This document shows positions 1-8,195 of a stretch of 41,962 nucleotides of DNA, piece after piece. Made by a program: the position numbers and the translations under genes. The notes beneath the pieces are model-generated. The model worked only from the letters and a program-made list of their open reading frames with translations. It had not been told where the DNA came from and made no database searches. Source of the stretch: Chloroflexota bacterium (lineage in GTDB: Bacteria; Chloroflexota; Anaerolineae; Anaerolineales; UBA4823); NCBI GenBank assembly GCA_029782365.1, contig JAKOUW010000218.1, forward strand, positions 1 through 41,962, given 5' to 3'. Numbering within the stretch: the first letter of the stretch is position 1; each line of letters begins with the position of its first letter.

Positions 1-1
1 C

Positions 2-1912
2 TCGAAGACCACGGTGATCAACAACGCCAGCCTGAGCGCGAACTGGATCAGCCTGGGGGGCAGCGCAACAGCGCCAACCGGTGCAACCTCTGCGCGCATC
101 CGGCTGTACAGCCAATACACCCACGGCTGGCTGGCAATCGACGATGTGAGCATGATGAAGAATGGCACCTACAACAATTTGGTGCCCGACCCGGGCTTCG
201 AGGCTGGCGACAGCGGCCCGTGGGGAGAAGCGAGTGACAGCCTGTACCCGGGGACGTCGCTGGACTGCAGCGGGCGTGGTGCGAGCAGCCCGTACAGCGG
301 CAGCTACGCCTGCGCCATTGGCAACCTGGCGAGCGGAGCGCTGCAGTCGGCGAGCATTGCGGTGAGCGGGAACAAGCAGTACGACCTGTACGCCTGGGTG
401 AACGGCAAGCTGGACGCAGCCGACAGCGCCGGGGGCTGGCACGTGCGCGCCCTGTACTACACGGCGGGCAGCGCCTACATCGGGTACAAAGACGTCTACA
501 CCGGCACAGCCGAGAGCAGCAGCCTGACCTGGCAGCAGGTGGGCGGGCGGCTGATGACCCCGGCCAACGCCGCCTCTGTGCGGCTGGAGCTGCGGGTGGA
601 GGGCGTGTCGGGCTGGCTGGACTTCGACGATGTCAGCCTGCAGGAAGTGCTCACGGTTAACCTGGTGTACGATGCCGAGAACCGGCTGGTGAAAGTGCTC
701 CAGAATGGGACATCTATTGCTGCGTTTGGCTATGATGGAGACGGGTTGCGGGTGAAGCAGGTGCTGACGACCACCACACCGACCAGCACCTATTTCGTCA
801 AGAACTACTACGAAGTGGCGGGCGGGAGCGCGACCAAGTATTATTATGCCGGGTCGCAGCGCGTGGCCATGCGCAGCAGCGTGGGTGTGCGCTACCTGTT
901 TGGCGACCACCTGGGCAGCACGAGTGTCAGTGCTGATGCCAGCGGGGGGAGCGTGACGAAGCAGTTATATAAAGGGTGGGGTGAAATCCGGTACACCTCC
1001 GGCAGCCTGCCGACGAAATATCAATTTACAGGACAATATTCCTACGCCAGCGGGGCATCGGCTGACTTTGGGTTGATTTTCTACAACGCACGTTTTTACG
1101 ACCCTGCGCTGGGCAGATTTACCTCGGCAGACACCATTGTGCCCGGGGCAGGCAACCCGGCTGCCTGGGATCGTTATGCGGGAATGATGAATAATCCCTT
1201 GAGATATCGGGATCCATCAGGACATGAAGCCTGTGATGAGGATGGTAATTGCTTTAATGGCCAAGGATACCATCGTGCATCCAACGCGCCTAGGCTGAGC
1301 GCTGTTGAAAGATGGAAAAGGGCGATATGGGGGAAATTTGGCGTAAGAATGGACGATAATGGATCCACTCATGGCAATGGTGTTAAAGCAAAAGAATGGG
1401 ATATTGATAGTACTCGCCAAATGTACGATGCTTTAAATATTATCGATGGTAAATTGGGCGGTAAACTTAAATCATTGATAGGAGGTTCTACCTTTACATT
1501 GAATGACCACACAAAAGGCAAATATCATGGTATGACGGATACAGGTTATATTGATTTTGAGACTGGTGGTTCATTCCCAAGCCCCTATATAAATATTTTC
1601 CATGAGGTTGGGCACTTGATTAATGTTAATTCTAAAGGAGGAAATCAATATGTTGATGCATTCAATAAAAGCCCACGCACTTGGATAACTCCAGAAGGAA
1701 AGATTGACACAAAAGTCCTCAAAAATAAGAATGTTGCTGACCCTTACTGGACCAATGGCACAGACGCTTTGCAAGGCACCAATTTTACCGGTCAAACACT
1801 AGATGAACAGTGGGCGGATACATTTGCAAACTTTGTTGCAAACAACATTTATACGGACGTAGGTGCGGGAATAGATATGGCCAATTTCGTGAATGGAGTT
1901 TTTACTCCATAG
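2..1912 (+). CDS. Rhs/YD-repeat protein, 3' part, with C-terminal metallopeptidase tail
   Basis: The frame is open to the left window edge, so the true start lies outside; the first internal GTG is at 14. From the GTG: the end of one carbohydrate-binding-like domain, a second complete one (about residues 55-215, ending LDFDDVSLQEV), then an Rhs core (YDAENRL, YDGDGLRVK, FGDHLGSTSVS, FYNARFYDPALGRF) that closes at RYRDPSGH near residue 402. Rhs proteins are large surface or secreted shells that carry a variable toxin at the C terminus. The tail here is about 230 residues, AT-richer than the core, and contains HEVGH at residues 530-534 and DEQWAD at 597-602, a layout typical of zinc metallopeptidases with a downstream third ligand. 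I infer a secreted or contact-delivered peptidase toxin. A lipoprotein gene follows 45 bases later and is the candidate immunity gene. Confidence 0.85.
   Translation, partial: SKTTVINNASLSANWISLGGSATAPTGATSARIRLYSQYTHGWLAIDDVSMMKNGTYNNLVPDPGFEAGDSGPWGEASDSLYPGTSLDCSGRGASSPYSGSYACAIGNLASGALQSASIAVSGNKQYDLYAWVNGKLDAADSAGGWHVRALYYTAGSAYIGYKDVYTGTAESSSLTWQQVGGRLMTPANAASVRLELRVEGVSGWLDFDDVSLQEVLTVNLVYDAENRLVKVLQNGTSIAAFGYDGDGLRVKQVLTTTTPTSTYFVKNYYEVAGGSATKYYYAGSQRVAMRSSVGVRYLFGDHLGSTSVSADASGGSVTKQLYKGWGEIRYTSGSLPTKYQFTGQYSYASGASADFGLIFYNARFYDPALGRFTSADTIVPGAGNPAAWDRYAGMMNNPLRYRDPSGHEACDEDGNCFNGQGYHRASNAPRLSAVERWKRAIWGKFGVRMDDNGSTHGNGVKAKEWDIDSTRQMYDALNIIDGKLGGKLKSLIGGSTFTLNDHTKGKYHGMTDTGYIDFETGGSFPSPYINIFHEVGHLINVNSKGGNQYVDAFNKSPRTWITPEGKIDTKVLKNKNVADPYWTNGTDALQGTNFTGQTLDEQWADTFANFVANNIYTDVGAGIDMANFVNGVFTP
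265..1240 (+). repeat. direct repeat copy 1, Rhs core
   Basis: This stretch, from the carbohydrate-binding-like domain to just past the DPSGH end of the Rhs core, recurs at 2889-3850. The offset is 2624 bases over the first part and 2612 after a 12-base difference (four residues, the SYASGASADFG/SNMSDFG site). Long blocks are identical by eye. The similarity stops abruptly where the AT-rich tails start. Confidence 0.85.
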
Positions 1913-1957
1913 TAGTATTCATCTCTCAAGTACCATATGGCAAAGGATGATCTATTT

Positions 1958-2878
1958 ATGAGGAAGCTTATTTCGTTATTCATTTTTTCCTTTATTCCGA
2001 TATTCATTTTCGTTGGATGTACTCTGCCAATTGAATCGATTCAACCAACACTGGTCAGGCAGTCTCCTTCCTCAACGATCATTACACCTACGCCTACCCG
2101 GATCCCAACGATTACGCTAACCCCTACCAAAACGATCATTCCGCCAACACTTACCACGATCCCTTCGGCTACTCTAACTTTGACACCAACGCCATTGGAC
2201 ACCTTCGAACCTGAGAAAGCAGATGAGGTGATTTCCGGTTTATTACAAGATCCGGGCGATTGCCTGGCTCCCTGCTTTTGGGGTATTGCGCCGGGCAAAA
2301 CGACTCGTGATGAGGCCAATAGCTTCTTTTTCCATCTAGGATTTTCACCATTCAACACAACGCATGATGGAAGAGACTATACTAGCTATGAGCCTCAATT
2401 AAATGGTATTTTTTCGTTCGTGGTAACGCTCGTTTCACACAATAATATTGTGGAGAATCAAAGAATAGGTATGCAAGTTTTAGGGTCAAATGGCATAAAA
2501 GAGTCCGGCTGGATGGCTTATTCTCCGAAAGCCTTGATCCAGCGTTATGGAAAACCCTCAAATGTAAACTTGCATTGGAATCTTGAAAGTGGAAATACCA
2601 CTTTTTCTATCGAGCTATATTTTGATGACTATGATTTAATCACTGCTTTTCATTCTCCTGATGGCCCCGAACCGAGTTCACCGCAGGAGTGTCCACTTGC
2701 AGTTCGATATGATTATGTAGACCTTTGGATGGGCAAAAATCCTTATTATCCTCCGCTTAAAGGTGTCCCCCTCGATAAAGGAACTTCGTTGACAATCGAT
2801 GATTTCGTAAAGAAAATGACGGGAGACTCTGCTCATTCTTGCTTTACTTTGAATGTAGATGCGTTTTTACCACATTAG
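1958..2878 (+). CDS. lipoprotein with CxAPCFWG domain, candidate immunity protein for tail 1
   Basis: The ATG at 1958 is preferred over the one at 1937 because AAAGGA at 1942-1947 is placed as its ribosome binding site and the product then starts with a clean signal peptide, MRKLISLF followed by a hydrophobic stretch to the lipobox FVGC. A Thr/Pro-rich linker of about 60 residues separates the anchor from a globular domain with GDCLAPCFWGIAPGKTT and a later YGKPSN motif. The lipoprotein at 4557 has the same domain. The protein is expected on the outer face of the cytoplasmic membrane. Lying directly after a toxin-like Rhs tail, it may block that peptidase at the cell surface; this is inference, since the family has no function I can name. 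Base composition is AT-rich compared with the Rhs core. Confidence 0.7.
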   Translation: MRKLISLFIFSFIPIFIFVGCTLPIESIQPTLVRQSPSSTIITPTPTRIPTITLTPTKTIIPPTLTTIPSATLTLTPTPLDTFEPEKADEVISGLLQDPGDCLAPCFWGIAPGKTTRDEANSFFFHLGFSPFNTTHDGRDYTSYEPQLNGIFSFVVTLVSHNNIVENQRIGMQVLGSNGIKESGWMAYSPKALIQRYGKPSNVNLHWNLESGNTTFSIELYFDDYDLITAFHSPDGPEPSSPQECPLAVRYDYVDLWMGKNPYYPPLKGVPLDKGTSLTIDDFVKKMTGDSAHSCFTLNVDAFLPH

Positions 2879-4554
2879 AAGGTGGCAACTGCAGCGGGCA
2901 TGGGGCGAGCAGCCCGTACAGCGGCAGCTACGCCTGCGCCATCGGCAACCTGGCGAGCGGTGCGCTGCAGTCGGCGAGCATGGCGGTGAGCGGGAACAAG
3001 CAGTACGATCTGTACGCCTGGGTGAACGGCAAGCTGGATGCGGCGGACAGCGCCGGGGGCTGGCACGTGCGCGCCCTGTACTATACGGCGGGCAGCGCCT
3101 ACATCGGGTACAAAGACGTCTACAGCGGCACAGCGGAGAGCAGCAGCCTGACCTGGCAGCAGGTGGGCGGGCGGCTGTTGACCCCGGCCAACGCCGCCTC
3201 TGTGCGGCTGGAGCTGCGGGTGGAGGGCGTGTCGGGCTGGCTGGACTTCGACAACGTCAGCCTGCAGGAAGTTCTCACGGTTAACCTGGTGTATGACGCC
3301 GAGAATCGGCTGGTGAAAGTGCTCCAGAACGGGACGTCCATGGCTGCGTTTGGCTATGATGGAGACGGGGTGCGGGTGAAGCAGACGCTGACGACCACCA
3401 CGCCGACCAGCACCTATTTCGTCAAGAACTACTACGAAGTGTCGGGCGGGAGCGTGACCAAGTATTATTACCTGGGCAGCCAGCGCGTTGCGATGCGCAG
3501 CAGTGTGGGTGTACGCTACCTGTTTGGCGACCACCTGGGCAGCACGAGCGTCAGCGCGGATGTGAGCGGGGGGAGCGTGACGAAGCAGTTGTACAAGGCG
3601 TTTGGAGAGACAAGATTTACCTCGGGCAGCCTGCCGTCGAAGTACCAGTATACCGGGCAATATTCGAACATGAGCGATTTTGGGCTAATGTTCTACAATG
3701 CTCGCTGGTTTGACCCTGCACTTGCAAGATTCTCCTCTGCGGATACGATTATACCCGGGGCTGGCAACCCGGCGGCGTGGGATCGTTATGCCGGGATGCT
3801 CAATAATCCTATGAGATACCGGGATCCGTCGGGACATAAAACCTGTGTTGATGATTATTGCGGAACTTATAACCTTAATCATGATATCAAAATATTGGAA
3901 AGCCTTTATGGAATAAATTTTCATGGTAATGGATGGACAACAGAGCTTAAATTAGTTGTTCTTTTTGCGACCATGGAGATCGGACATAAAATTGCTACGG
4001 CAATCCATGAATTAAGCGATTCGGGAGTATTTCACTCTATTTTCGGGGGAATTAATCTAACACTAAAACAGGATTTAGGAACTTTTTATGGCCAAACAAC
4101 CAACGTGAAGGATATTGCTTTCAGACCTGATAAACTCACCGAAAGATTATTTGGACATGAACTTGGCCATGTTTTTGATAATATTATGTATAAAATGGAG
4201 GGGGATAAATATGCAGACACCCATCCAATCGAATTGTTGCTCAAAGGGCTCTACGCTTCAGACGGCGAGTTTCTCACAGGTGAAAACCGCCATGGCGATG
4301 GTCAGTACAATCGAAACAGAGGTCTTACCGGGCTTGAAAGCGGCTACCAATGTGATACGGTCCCTTGCCAATACCATTTGATGAAAGAAACAGATCCAAG
4401 CATAAAGATGGACGGAGCCAACACACCATCCGAAGAATGGGCGGATATGTTTTTGAATTGGGGTCTCGGAGGCTTCAGCCCTACGAAAAGGGGGGATTTT
4501 TATAAAAGCTGGATGACCACGAATATGGTCATCTGGGCATCGATGGCGAGGTAA
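2839..4554 (+). CDS. orphan Rhs tip 2 with metallopeptidase tail, no proper start
   Basis: The open frame begins inside the 3' end of the preceding lipoprotein gene, and Rhs similarity begins only at about 2889, ten bases after that gene's stop codon. No ribosome binding site or signal peptide belongs to it. It repeats the carbohydrate-binding-like domain and the Rhs core of the first gene up to RYRDPSGH, then switches to a different tail of about 240 residues. This tail has HELGH at residues 440-444 and SEEWAD ending at 536, the same peptidase layout as tail 1 with little other similarity. The structure is that of a displaced Rhs tip: a silent 3' cassette that could replace the active tail by recombination through the repeat. 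It might also be expressed as a truncated protein, but nothing seen supports that. Confidence 0.75.
   Translation: MLYFECRCVFTTLEGGNCSGHGASSPYSGSYACAIGNLASGALQSASMAVSGNKQYDLYAWVNGKLDAADSAGGWHVRALYYTAGSAYIGYKDVYSGTAESSSLTWQQVGGRLLTPANAASVRLELRVEGVSGWLDFDNVSLQEVLTVNLVYDAENRLVKVLQNGTSMAAFGYDGDGVRVKQTLTTTTPTSTYFVKNYYEVSGGSVTKYYYLGSQRVAMRSSVGVRYLFGDHLGSTSVSADVSGGSVTKQLYKAFGETRFTSGSLPSKYQYTGQYSNMSDFGLMFYNARWFDPALARFSSADTIIPGAGNPAAWDRYAGMLNNPMRYRDPSGHKTCVDDYCGTYNLNHDIKILESLYGINFHGNGWTTELKLVVLFATMEIGHKIATAIHELSDSGVFHSIFGGINLTLKQDLGTFYGQTTNVKDIAFRPDKLTERLFGHELGHVFDNIMYKMEGDKYADTHPIELLLKGLYASDGEFLTGENRHGDGQYNRNRGLTGLESGYQCDTVPCQYHLMKETDPSIKMDGANTPSEEWADMFLNWGLGGFSPTKRGDFYKSWMTTNMVIWASMAR
2889..3850 (+). 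repeat. direct repeat copy 2, Rhs core
   Basis: Second copy of the block at 265-1240, lying ten bases behind the stop codon of the first lipoprotein gene. It is 12 bases shorter because of one four-residue deletion. Both ends of the similarity are sharp. Confidence 0.85.
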
Positions 4555-4556
4555 GA

Positions 4557-5564
4557 ATGTTGGAGAGACGGCCTCGCCTTACCCTGAGAAACTTGATCCT
4601 GGTGATTTGCCTCTCGATCGTAAGCATCGCAGGGTGTATGCAATCTTCACCAACAACGCCAACTGCTCCGCTGCTTACAGCCACCCTGACGCCATCCCCG
4701 ACGCCGGCTCATACCAATACGCTGACGCTCACCGCTACTCTAACGCCTTCGCCCACCCAGACGCCGACTTTGACCGTCAGGCCGCCCACGCCATCGAACA
4801 CACCCCTGGCAACCTTGACTCAAGAAGAGCGCAATGCCCTGGTCGTAGATTTGTACCTGCACAATGGCGGCTGCCAATATCCCTGCTATTGGGGTTGGAC
4901 GCCTGGGAAAACAACCTGGGAGGAAGCGGACCGCTTTATTTCATCCCTGGGCTACCAACCTTATGTAATTGAGCCAGGTCGTCGCTACGAGGTCGAATTG
5001 CAAAATTGGCAGGATGAGATCACCGTGGGAGCATTTGTTTCTGTCGAAAATAACGTTATACAATCGATCAGAGGGTACCAAAACGTGCTGCTAATCTCGC
5101 CTCGGTTTACCGAGTTGTCGCAGAAGCTCTCGGTCCATTCTATTTTCGAGGAATATGGCCCTCCCGACCGGATTATCGTTGGGTTAGGGATTAAGAGCGA
5201 AGAATATCCTAAAGAAACATCCTATTGGTTGTCGCTTTTCTACGACAAGAAGGGATTTATGATTCTTATTGTACCAGATGATGAAGCGGCCAGAGTCGAT
5301 AAGTCTTACCAGATATGTCCAAACGTTAATGGAATCCCGGACCCGTTGCGAATAGCAATAAACACGCATATCGGAATCCAACCGTTTCCGGGTGGAAAAA
5401 CCCTTGATGAGATAAACTTTGAATTTTTGTCTTCCATGTTCCCTAATTTCCCTGAATATCCAATTGAAGAAATTTCGGATCTCGCCGCCGGCGAGTTTTA
5501 TCGGATGGTCATGTCACAAGATAAATCGGCTTGTTTCTTGACTCCAATCACCAAGTGGCGGTAG
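4557..5564 (+). CDS. lipoprotein with CxYPCYWG domain, candidate immunity protein for tail 2
   Basis: The ATG lies two bases behind the stop of the Rhs tip, and GAGG at 4547-4550 sits upstream as a ribosome binding site. The N terminus is a signal peptide with lipobox SIAGC. A Thr/Pro linker of roughly 60 residues follows. The globular part contains GGCQYPCYWGWTPGKTTWEEA and later EYGPPDR, matching GDCLAPCFWG...PGKTT and RYGKP in the lipoprotein at 1958; both proteins also carry a cysteine close to the C terminus. They are therefore homologues that have drifted apart, as expected of paired immunity proteins to different toxins. The function is inferred from position only. Confidence 0.7.
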   Translation: MLERRPRLTLRNLILVICLSIVSIAGCMQSSPTTPTAPLLTATLTPSPTPAHTNTLTLTATLTPSPTQTPTLTVRPPTPSNTPLATLTQEERNALVVDLYLHNGGCQYPCYWGWTPGKTTWEEADRFISSLGYQPYVIEPGRRYEVELQNWQDEITVGAFVSVENNVIQSIRGYQNVLLISPRFTELSQKLSVHSIFEEYGPPDRIIVGLGIKSEEYPKETSYWLSLFYDKKGFMILIVPDDEAARVDKSYQICPNVNGIPDPLRIAINTHIGIQPFPGGKTLDEINFEFLSSMFPNFPEYPIEEISDLAAGEFYRMVMSQDKSACFLTPITKWR

Positions 5565-5622
5565 GTCAAGATGGGCGCTCCAAACACAATTTATTTCAGC
5601 TATACCCGACGCCAACGGGAAC

Positions 5623-6018
5623 ATGACCACGCGCATCACCGACGCCACCTACATCTTGAGTTACAACAGCGAGAACCAGCTCACCGCCGTCTCTGGCGGG
5701 AGCGTCAGTGCGGGCTATGTCTACGATGGGGATGGTGTGCGGGTCAAGAGCACGCATATTTACCAAAACCTGGCGGCAGGAGCGCCGGTGACCAGCACCG
5801 TGACCCTGGCCAATCCGGATGTGATCACCAACGGCGACGTCTATGCCGACAGCGGCGTGGGCAGCAGCCGGGAGTATGCTTCCACCTCGCCAACCGGACT
5901 GCGCTACGTGCAGGTGGATCTAGGGGCGGTGTACAGCATCGACACGATCAAGGCGTTGTATTTCAACGCATGGCATTACAACCACGACACTGTCAGTGAC
6001 AGTGATAAAGTCCAATAA
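5623..6018 (+). pseudogene. Rhs fragment 3 with truncated discoidin-like domain
   Basis: Rhs-type residues start around 5605 (DANGNMTTR, YNSENQLTAVSGG, YVYDGDGVRVKST), again only some 40 bases after the stop of a lipoprotein gene and without an own start signal. The frame then runs into the beginning of an F5/8 type C (discoidin) domain, recognisable by RYVQVDLGAVYSIDTIK, and stops at 6016-6018 in mid-domain. The Rhs core end (DHLGST to DPSGH) found in the other two copies is missing. I read this as a deleted remnant. It is diverged from the first two cores, so it did not arise from the recent duplication. Confidence 0.6.
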
Positions 6019-6044
6019 ACCAATGTAGAGGACAACTTTCTAAG

Positions 6045-6425
6045 GTGAATTTCAATTTTATTGGAAACCTTCAATCAATGCGTCTGCGTTATTCCAACAA
6101 AAAATTTGACACGATAAGTGAAGGTGCTAATAAAATGGCGAATCAAATTGTCGGGCGTATGCAGCAGGCCGATCCCGAATGGTTTACGGGAAGCTATGAA
6201 GCTAACGGTCACCCCAAAACCTGGGGTAATCCACAATACCCCGATTCAACTGGCAAGTTAACCGATTTTTGGCCAAACAAAACAAAGATAGATGAATTCC
6301 TTAGCAACTCAGTGCCTAATGGTTTCAATGTGAAAAGCAGTAAAAGTGGAATGACCGTCACATTTAAAGCAGGTAATTTTGGCATCTTGACCGTCGATGA
6401 ACAGAGATATTGGACAGAGAAATAA
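6045..6425 (+). CDS. unrecognised C-terminal tail 3, possible toxin remnant
   Basis: A 126-residue AT-rich frame from a GTG at 6045; the frame is open from 6009 and continues the region after the discoidin fragment in another phase. The product (QADPEWFTGSYEANGHPKT in the middle, ending DEQRYWTEK) matches no family I know. By position it corresponds to the Rhs tails 1 and 2: it follows an Rhs fragment and precedes a lipoprotein gene by 19 bases. It has no HExxH and so is not a peptidase of the same kind. It is probably the surviving end of a third polymorphic tail cut off from its Rhs core. Confidence 0.45.
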   Translation: MNFNFIGNLQSMRLRYSNKKFDTISEGANKMANQIVGRMQQADPEWFTGSYEANGHPKTWGNPQYPDSTGKLTDFWPNKTKIDEFLSNSVPNGFNVKSSKSGMTVTFKAGNFGILTVDEQRYWTEK

Positions 6426-6444
6426 TACACAATTTAAAGGCCAC

Positions 6445-7848
6445 ATGAAAAAACTGTTGCACACGATTCCGCTGTGGATCATTTTCCTGGTCACAGTTGG
6501 CTGTCAGACTGGCGCCAGCACGCCCTCACCCGCGTTTCCCCATACCACTGCCTCTCCCTCCCGAACAGCCACAATACAGCCGCGACCGGCAACACTGTCG
6601 ACCGCCTCCACCCAAACACCTTCCTTGACGCCAACCCCTTCCTCAACGCCGACCCTAACTTCCTCCCCACAGCCCTCACGGACGCCAACTGCTGCAGTAA
6701 CCTTGCTGGAATCGCAGCCCATTGTCGATGTTCAAACCATCCAAATCATCACTCCAACAGCCGCTTCTGGGTTTGCACTAGGCAAGTTAGTTTATTACGA
6801 TAGAGAATCTATAAGCAATTACATTTGGGACCTGGCCAGCGGGGAAAGAATAAAAATCCTCTCCCCTGGCGCAAATGATATCTACTGCGTTCTTGTAAAT
6901 CCAAACCGAACACGGCTGGTTTGTGTCGAAGGTCACAAAATCTATCTTTTGGACGATCACGGCCGCCTGATCAATTACCGACAATTGGATGAAGACTATT
7001 ATTATACATTCGGTTGGGTCAACAACAGCCTGGTATCGATGATCTTTAGGGCCCCAGATGACTATCCATATTACCAGCTCAATCTTCCTACCACGCTCTA
7101 TAACGTGTATACCGGGGAAATAAGCCAGATCATCCCGGATTTCGCCCCGATCAGTAATCTTGAACCTCTTGGTGGTTTTTCATGGGGTTATTCTGCCACA
7201 GGTGTAGGTTACAATCCTGATCTTGCTCTGGCATTCTTCCAACTGCTGCCTGAGAACCAGCATATGGCTTTGTGGGATCGGCTGTCTGGTAAGGAAATTG
7301 CCCGAGTTCCTTTAGCAGAATTTGTGCCCATCCCGCAGTGGTCGCCAGATGGTCAAAGCCTGGTGGTTGCCGGCAGCCGCAAGACTCGCGGTGAAGGGGG
7401 TTCTCAATATTCTGAACTATTTATCTTATCCCCTGATGCGAGAAGCCAGATAATTACCCATCTGGAGGAATTATTTCCGATTACGGCCAACATGAAACCG
7501 GATTTATTTTTGCCCGGAATCTACATTCGTAGTCTGGGTTGGTCGCCGAACGGTTCGCAGATTGCTTTCGTGTTTCGTACGGGCCAGCCCGTTTGTAGGG
7601 ACGGCTGCTTTGGGGTCATCGACGTCCATACGCTTAAACTGCAGTTGTTCCGGTTGAATCTTTTTATAACTACTTTTATGGATTTTCCTCTTTATCGCGT
7701 CGAATGGTCGCCGGACAGTCGGCAGTTACTGCTCAATGCTATTTCCAAGCAAAGTGACCAGTACAAACCGATCCTCATTTTCGATCTCGAGAAAAGAATT
7801 GCCTATGTGGTTGGGCGTGATATATCGAGCAATGGTTGGATGAAATAA
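6445..7848 (+). CDS. lipoprotein with TolB-like beta-propeller, partner of cassette 3
   Basis: The ATG at 6445 is chosen because AAAGG at 6436-6440 precedes it and because the product then begins MKKLLHTIPLW with a signal peptide and lipobox VTVGC. The alternative start at 6397 only adds residues in front of the signal. A Thr/Pro/Ser-rich linker of about 70 residues follows. The rest resembles PD40/WD40-like TolB propeller blades, shown by repeated PQWSPDGQSLVVAG, LGWSPNGSQIAFVF and VEWSPDSRQLLLN. The protein should be anchored outside the cytoplasmic membrane. It occupies the same place after a tail as the other two lipoproteins but is unrelated to them past the linker, so if it is an immunity protein it works differently. 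Confidence 0.65.
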   Translation: MKKLLHTIPLWIIFLVTVGCQTGASTPSPAFPHTTASPSRTATIQPRPATLSTASTQTPSLTPTPSSTPTLTSSPQPSRTPTAAVTLLESQPIVDVQTIQIITPTAASGFALGKLVYYDRESISNYIWDLASGERIKILSPGANDIYCVLVNPNRTRLVCVEGHKIYLLDDHGRLINYRQLDEDYYYTFGWVNNSLVSMIFRAPDDYPYYQLNLPTTLYNVYTGEISQIIPDFAPISNLEPLGGFSWGYSATGVGYNPDLALAFFQLLPENQHMALWDRLSGKEIARVPLAEFVPIPQWSPDGQSLVVAGSRKTRGEGGSQYSELFILSPDARSQIITHLEELFPITANMKPDLFLPGIYIRSLGWSPNGSQIAFVFRTGQPVCRDGCFGVIDVHTLKLQLFRLNLFITTFMDFPLYRVEWSPDSRQLLLNAISKQSDQYKPILIFDLEKRIAYVVGRDISSNGWMK

Positions 7849-7867
7849 TGGAAAGGTTCTCCATAGT

Positions 7868-8119
7868 TTGGGATACCTGGCTTCTGTTTTACCATCTACA
7901 GCTCGCTGCGCTAAGGCGCGACGCCTGTATGTTGGCTCGGGCTGGGCAGTCGAGGTGGCGGGCTGGTACGCGCCGCTCGAACAGCCTAACACTTCGACGG
8001 TAACGCCGGCGCAGTGAGGTTTGACTTTCGATGTTGAGACAACCGCCCATGAGTATTTCATTGTGGATCAAATCCTGGCTGCGGCGGCTGGCCTGGTTTT
8101 CCAACTAACCCTGGCGTAA
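7868..8119 (+). pseudogene. broken reading frame with in-frame TGA, unrecognised
   Basis: The 346 bases between the lipoprotein stop (7848) and the DUF3054 start (8196) hold no intact gene. One frame looks coding: it reads RRLYVGSGWAVEVAGWYAPL, meets TGA at 8015-8017, and continues in the same phase with FDVETTAHEYFIVDQ to a TAA at 8117-8119. Both halves look protein-like, so a decayed gene end is plausible. I cannot name the family. Confidence 0.35.
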
Positions 8120-8181
8120 TTAAGCCATTTTGGAAACGCTTGCCGCGCGCCCAATATCTTCAGAACCGGCCCAAATCGCGA

Positions 8182-8187
8182 TACAAT
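8182..8187 (+). promoter_or_regulatory. -10 element TACAAT, possible leaderless start
   Basis: TACAAT ends 8 bases before the ATG at 8196, which would place the transcript start at or next to the start codon. No ribosome binding site is visible. No good -35 was found. Confidence 0.35.
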
Positions 8188-8195
8188 TACCCTTG

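Noticed and set aside
2041..2210. Short repeats coding Thr/Pro runs in lipoprotein linkers (also at 4680-4820, 6530-6690, 22860-22960)
   Set aside because: Low-complexity linker coding, usual for Chloroflexota lipoproteins, not a DNA-level repeat element.
2875..3660. Long open frame on the minus strand opposite the Rhs core (261 codons)
   Set aside because: It mirrors the GC-rich Rhs coding strand, has Ala/His/Arg-rich low-quality sequence, and no start signals.
7848..7999. Small frame starting in the TAATG behind the third lipoprotein
   Set aside because: Arg-rich product without any recognisable pattern; another phase looks more like former coding sequence.
8130..8195. Upstream TTG start for the DUF3054 protein
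   Set aside because: It would put the TACAAT box inside the gene and adds residues that the family lacks.
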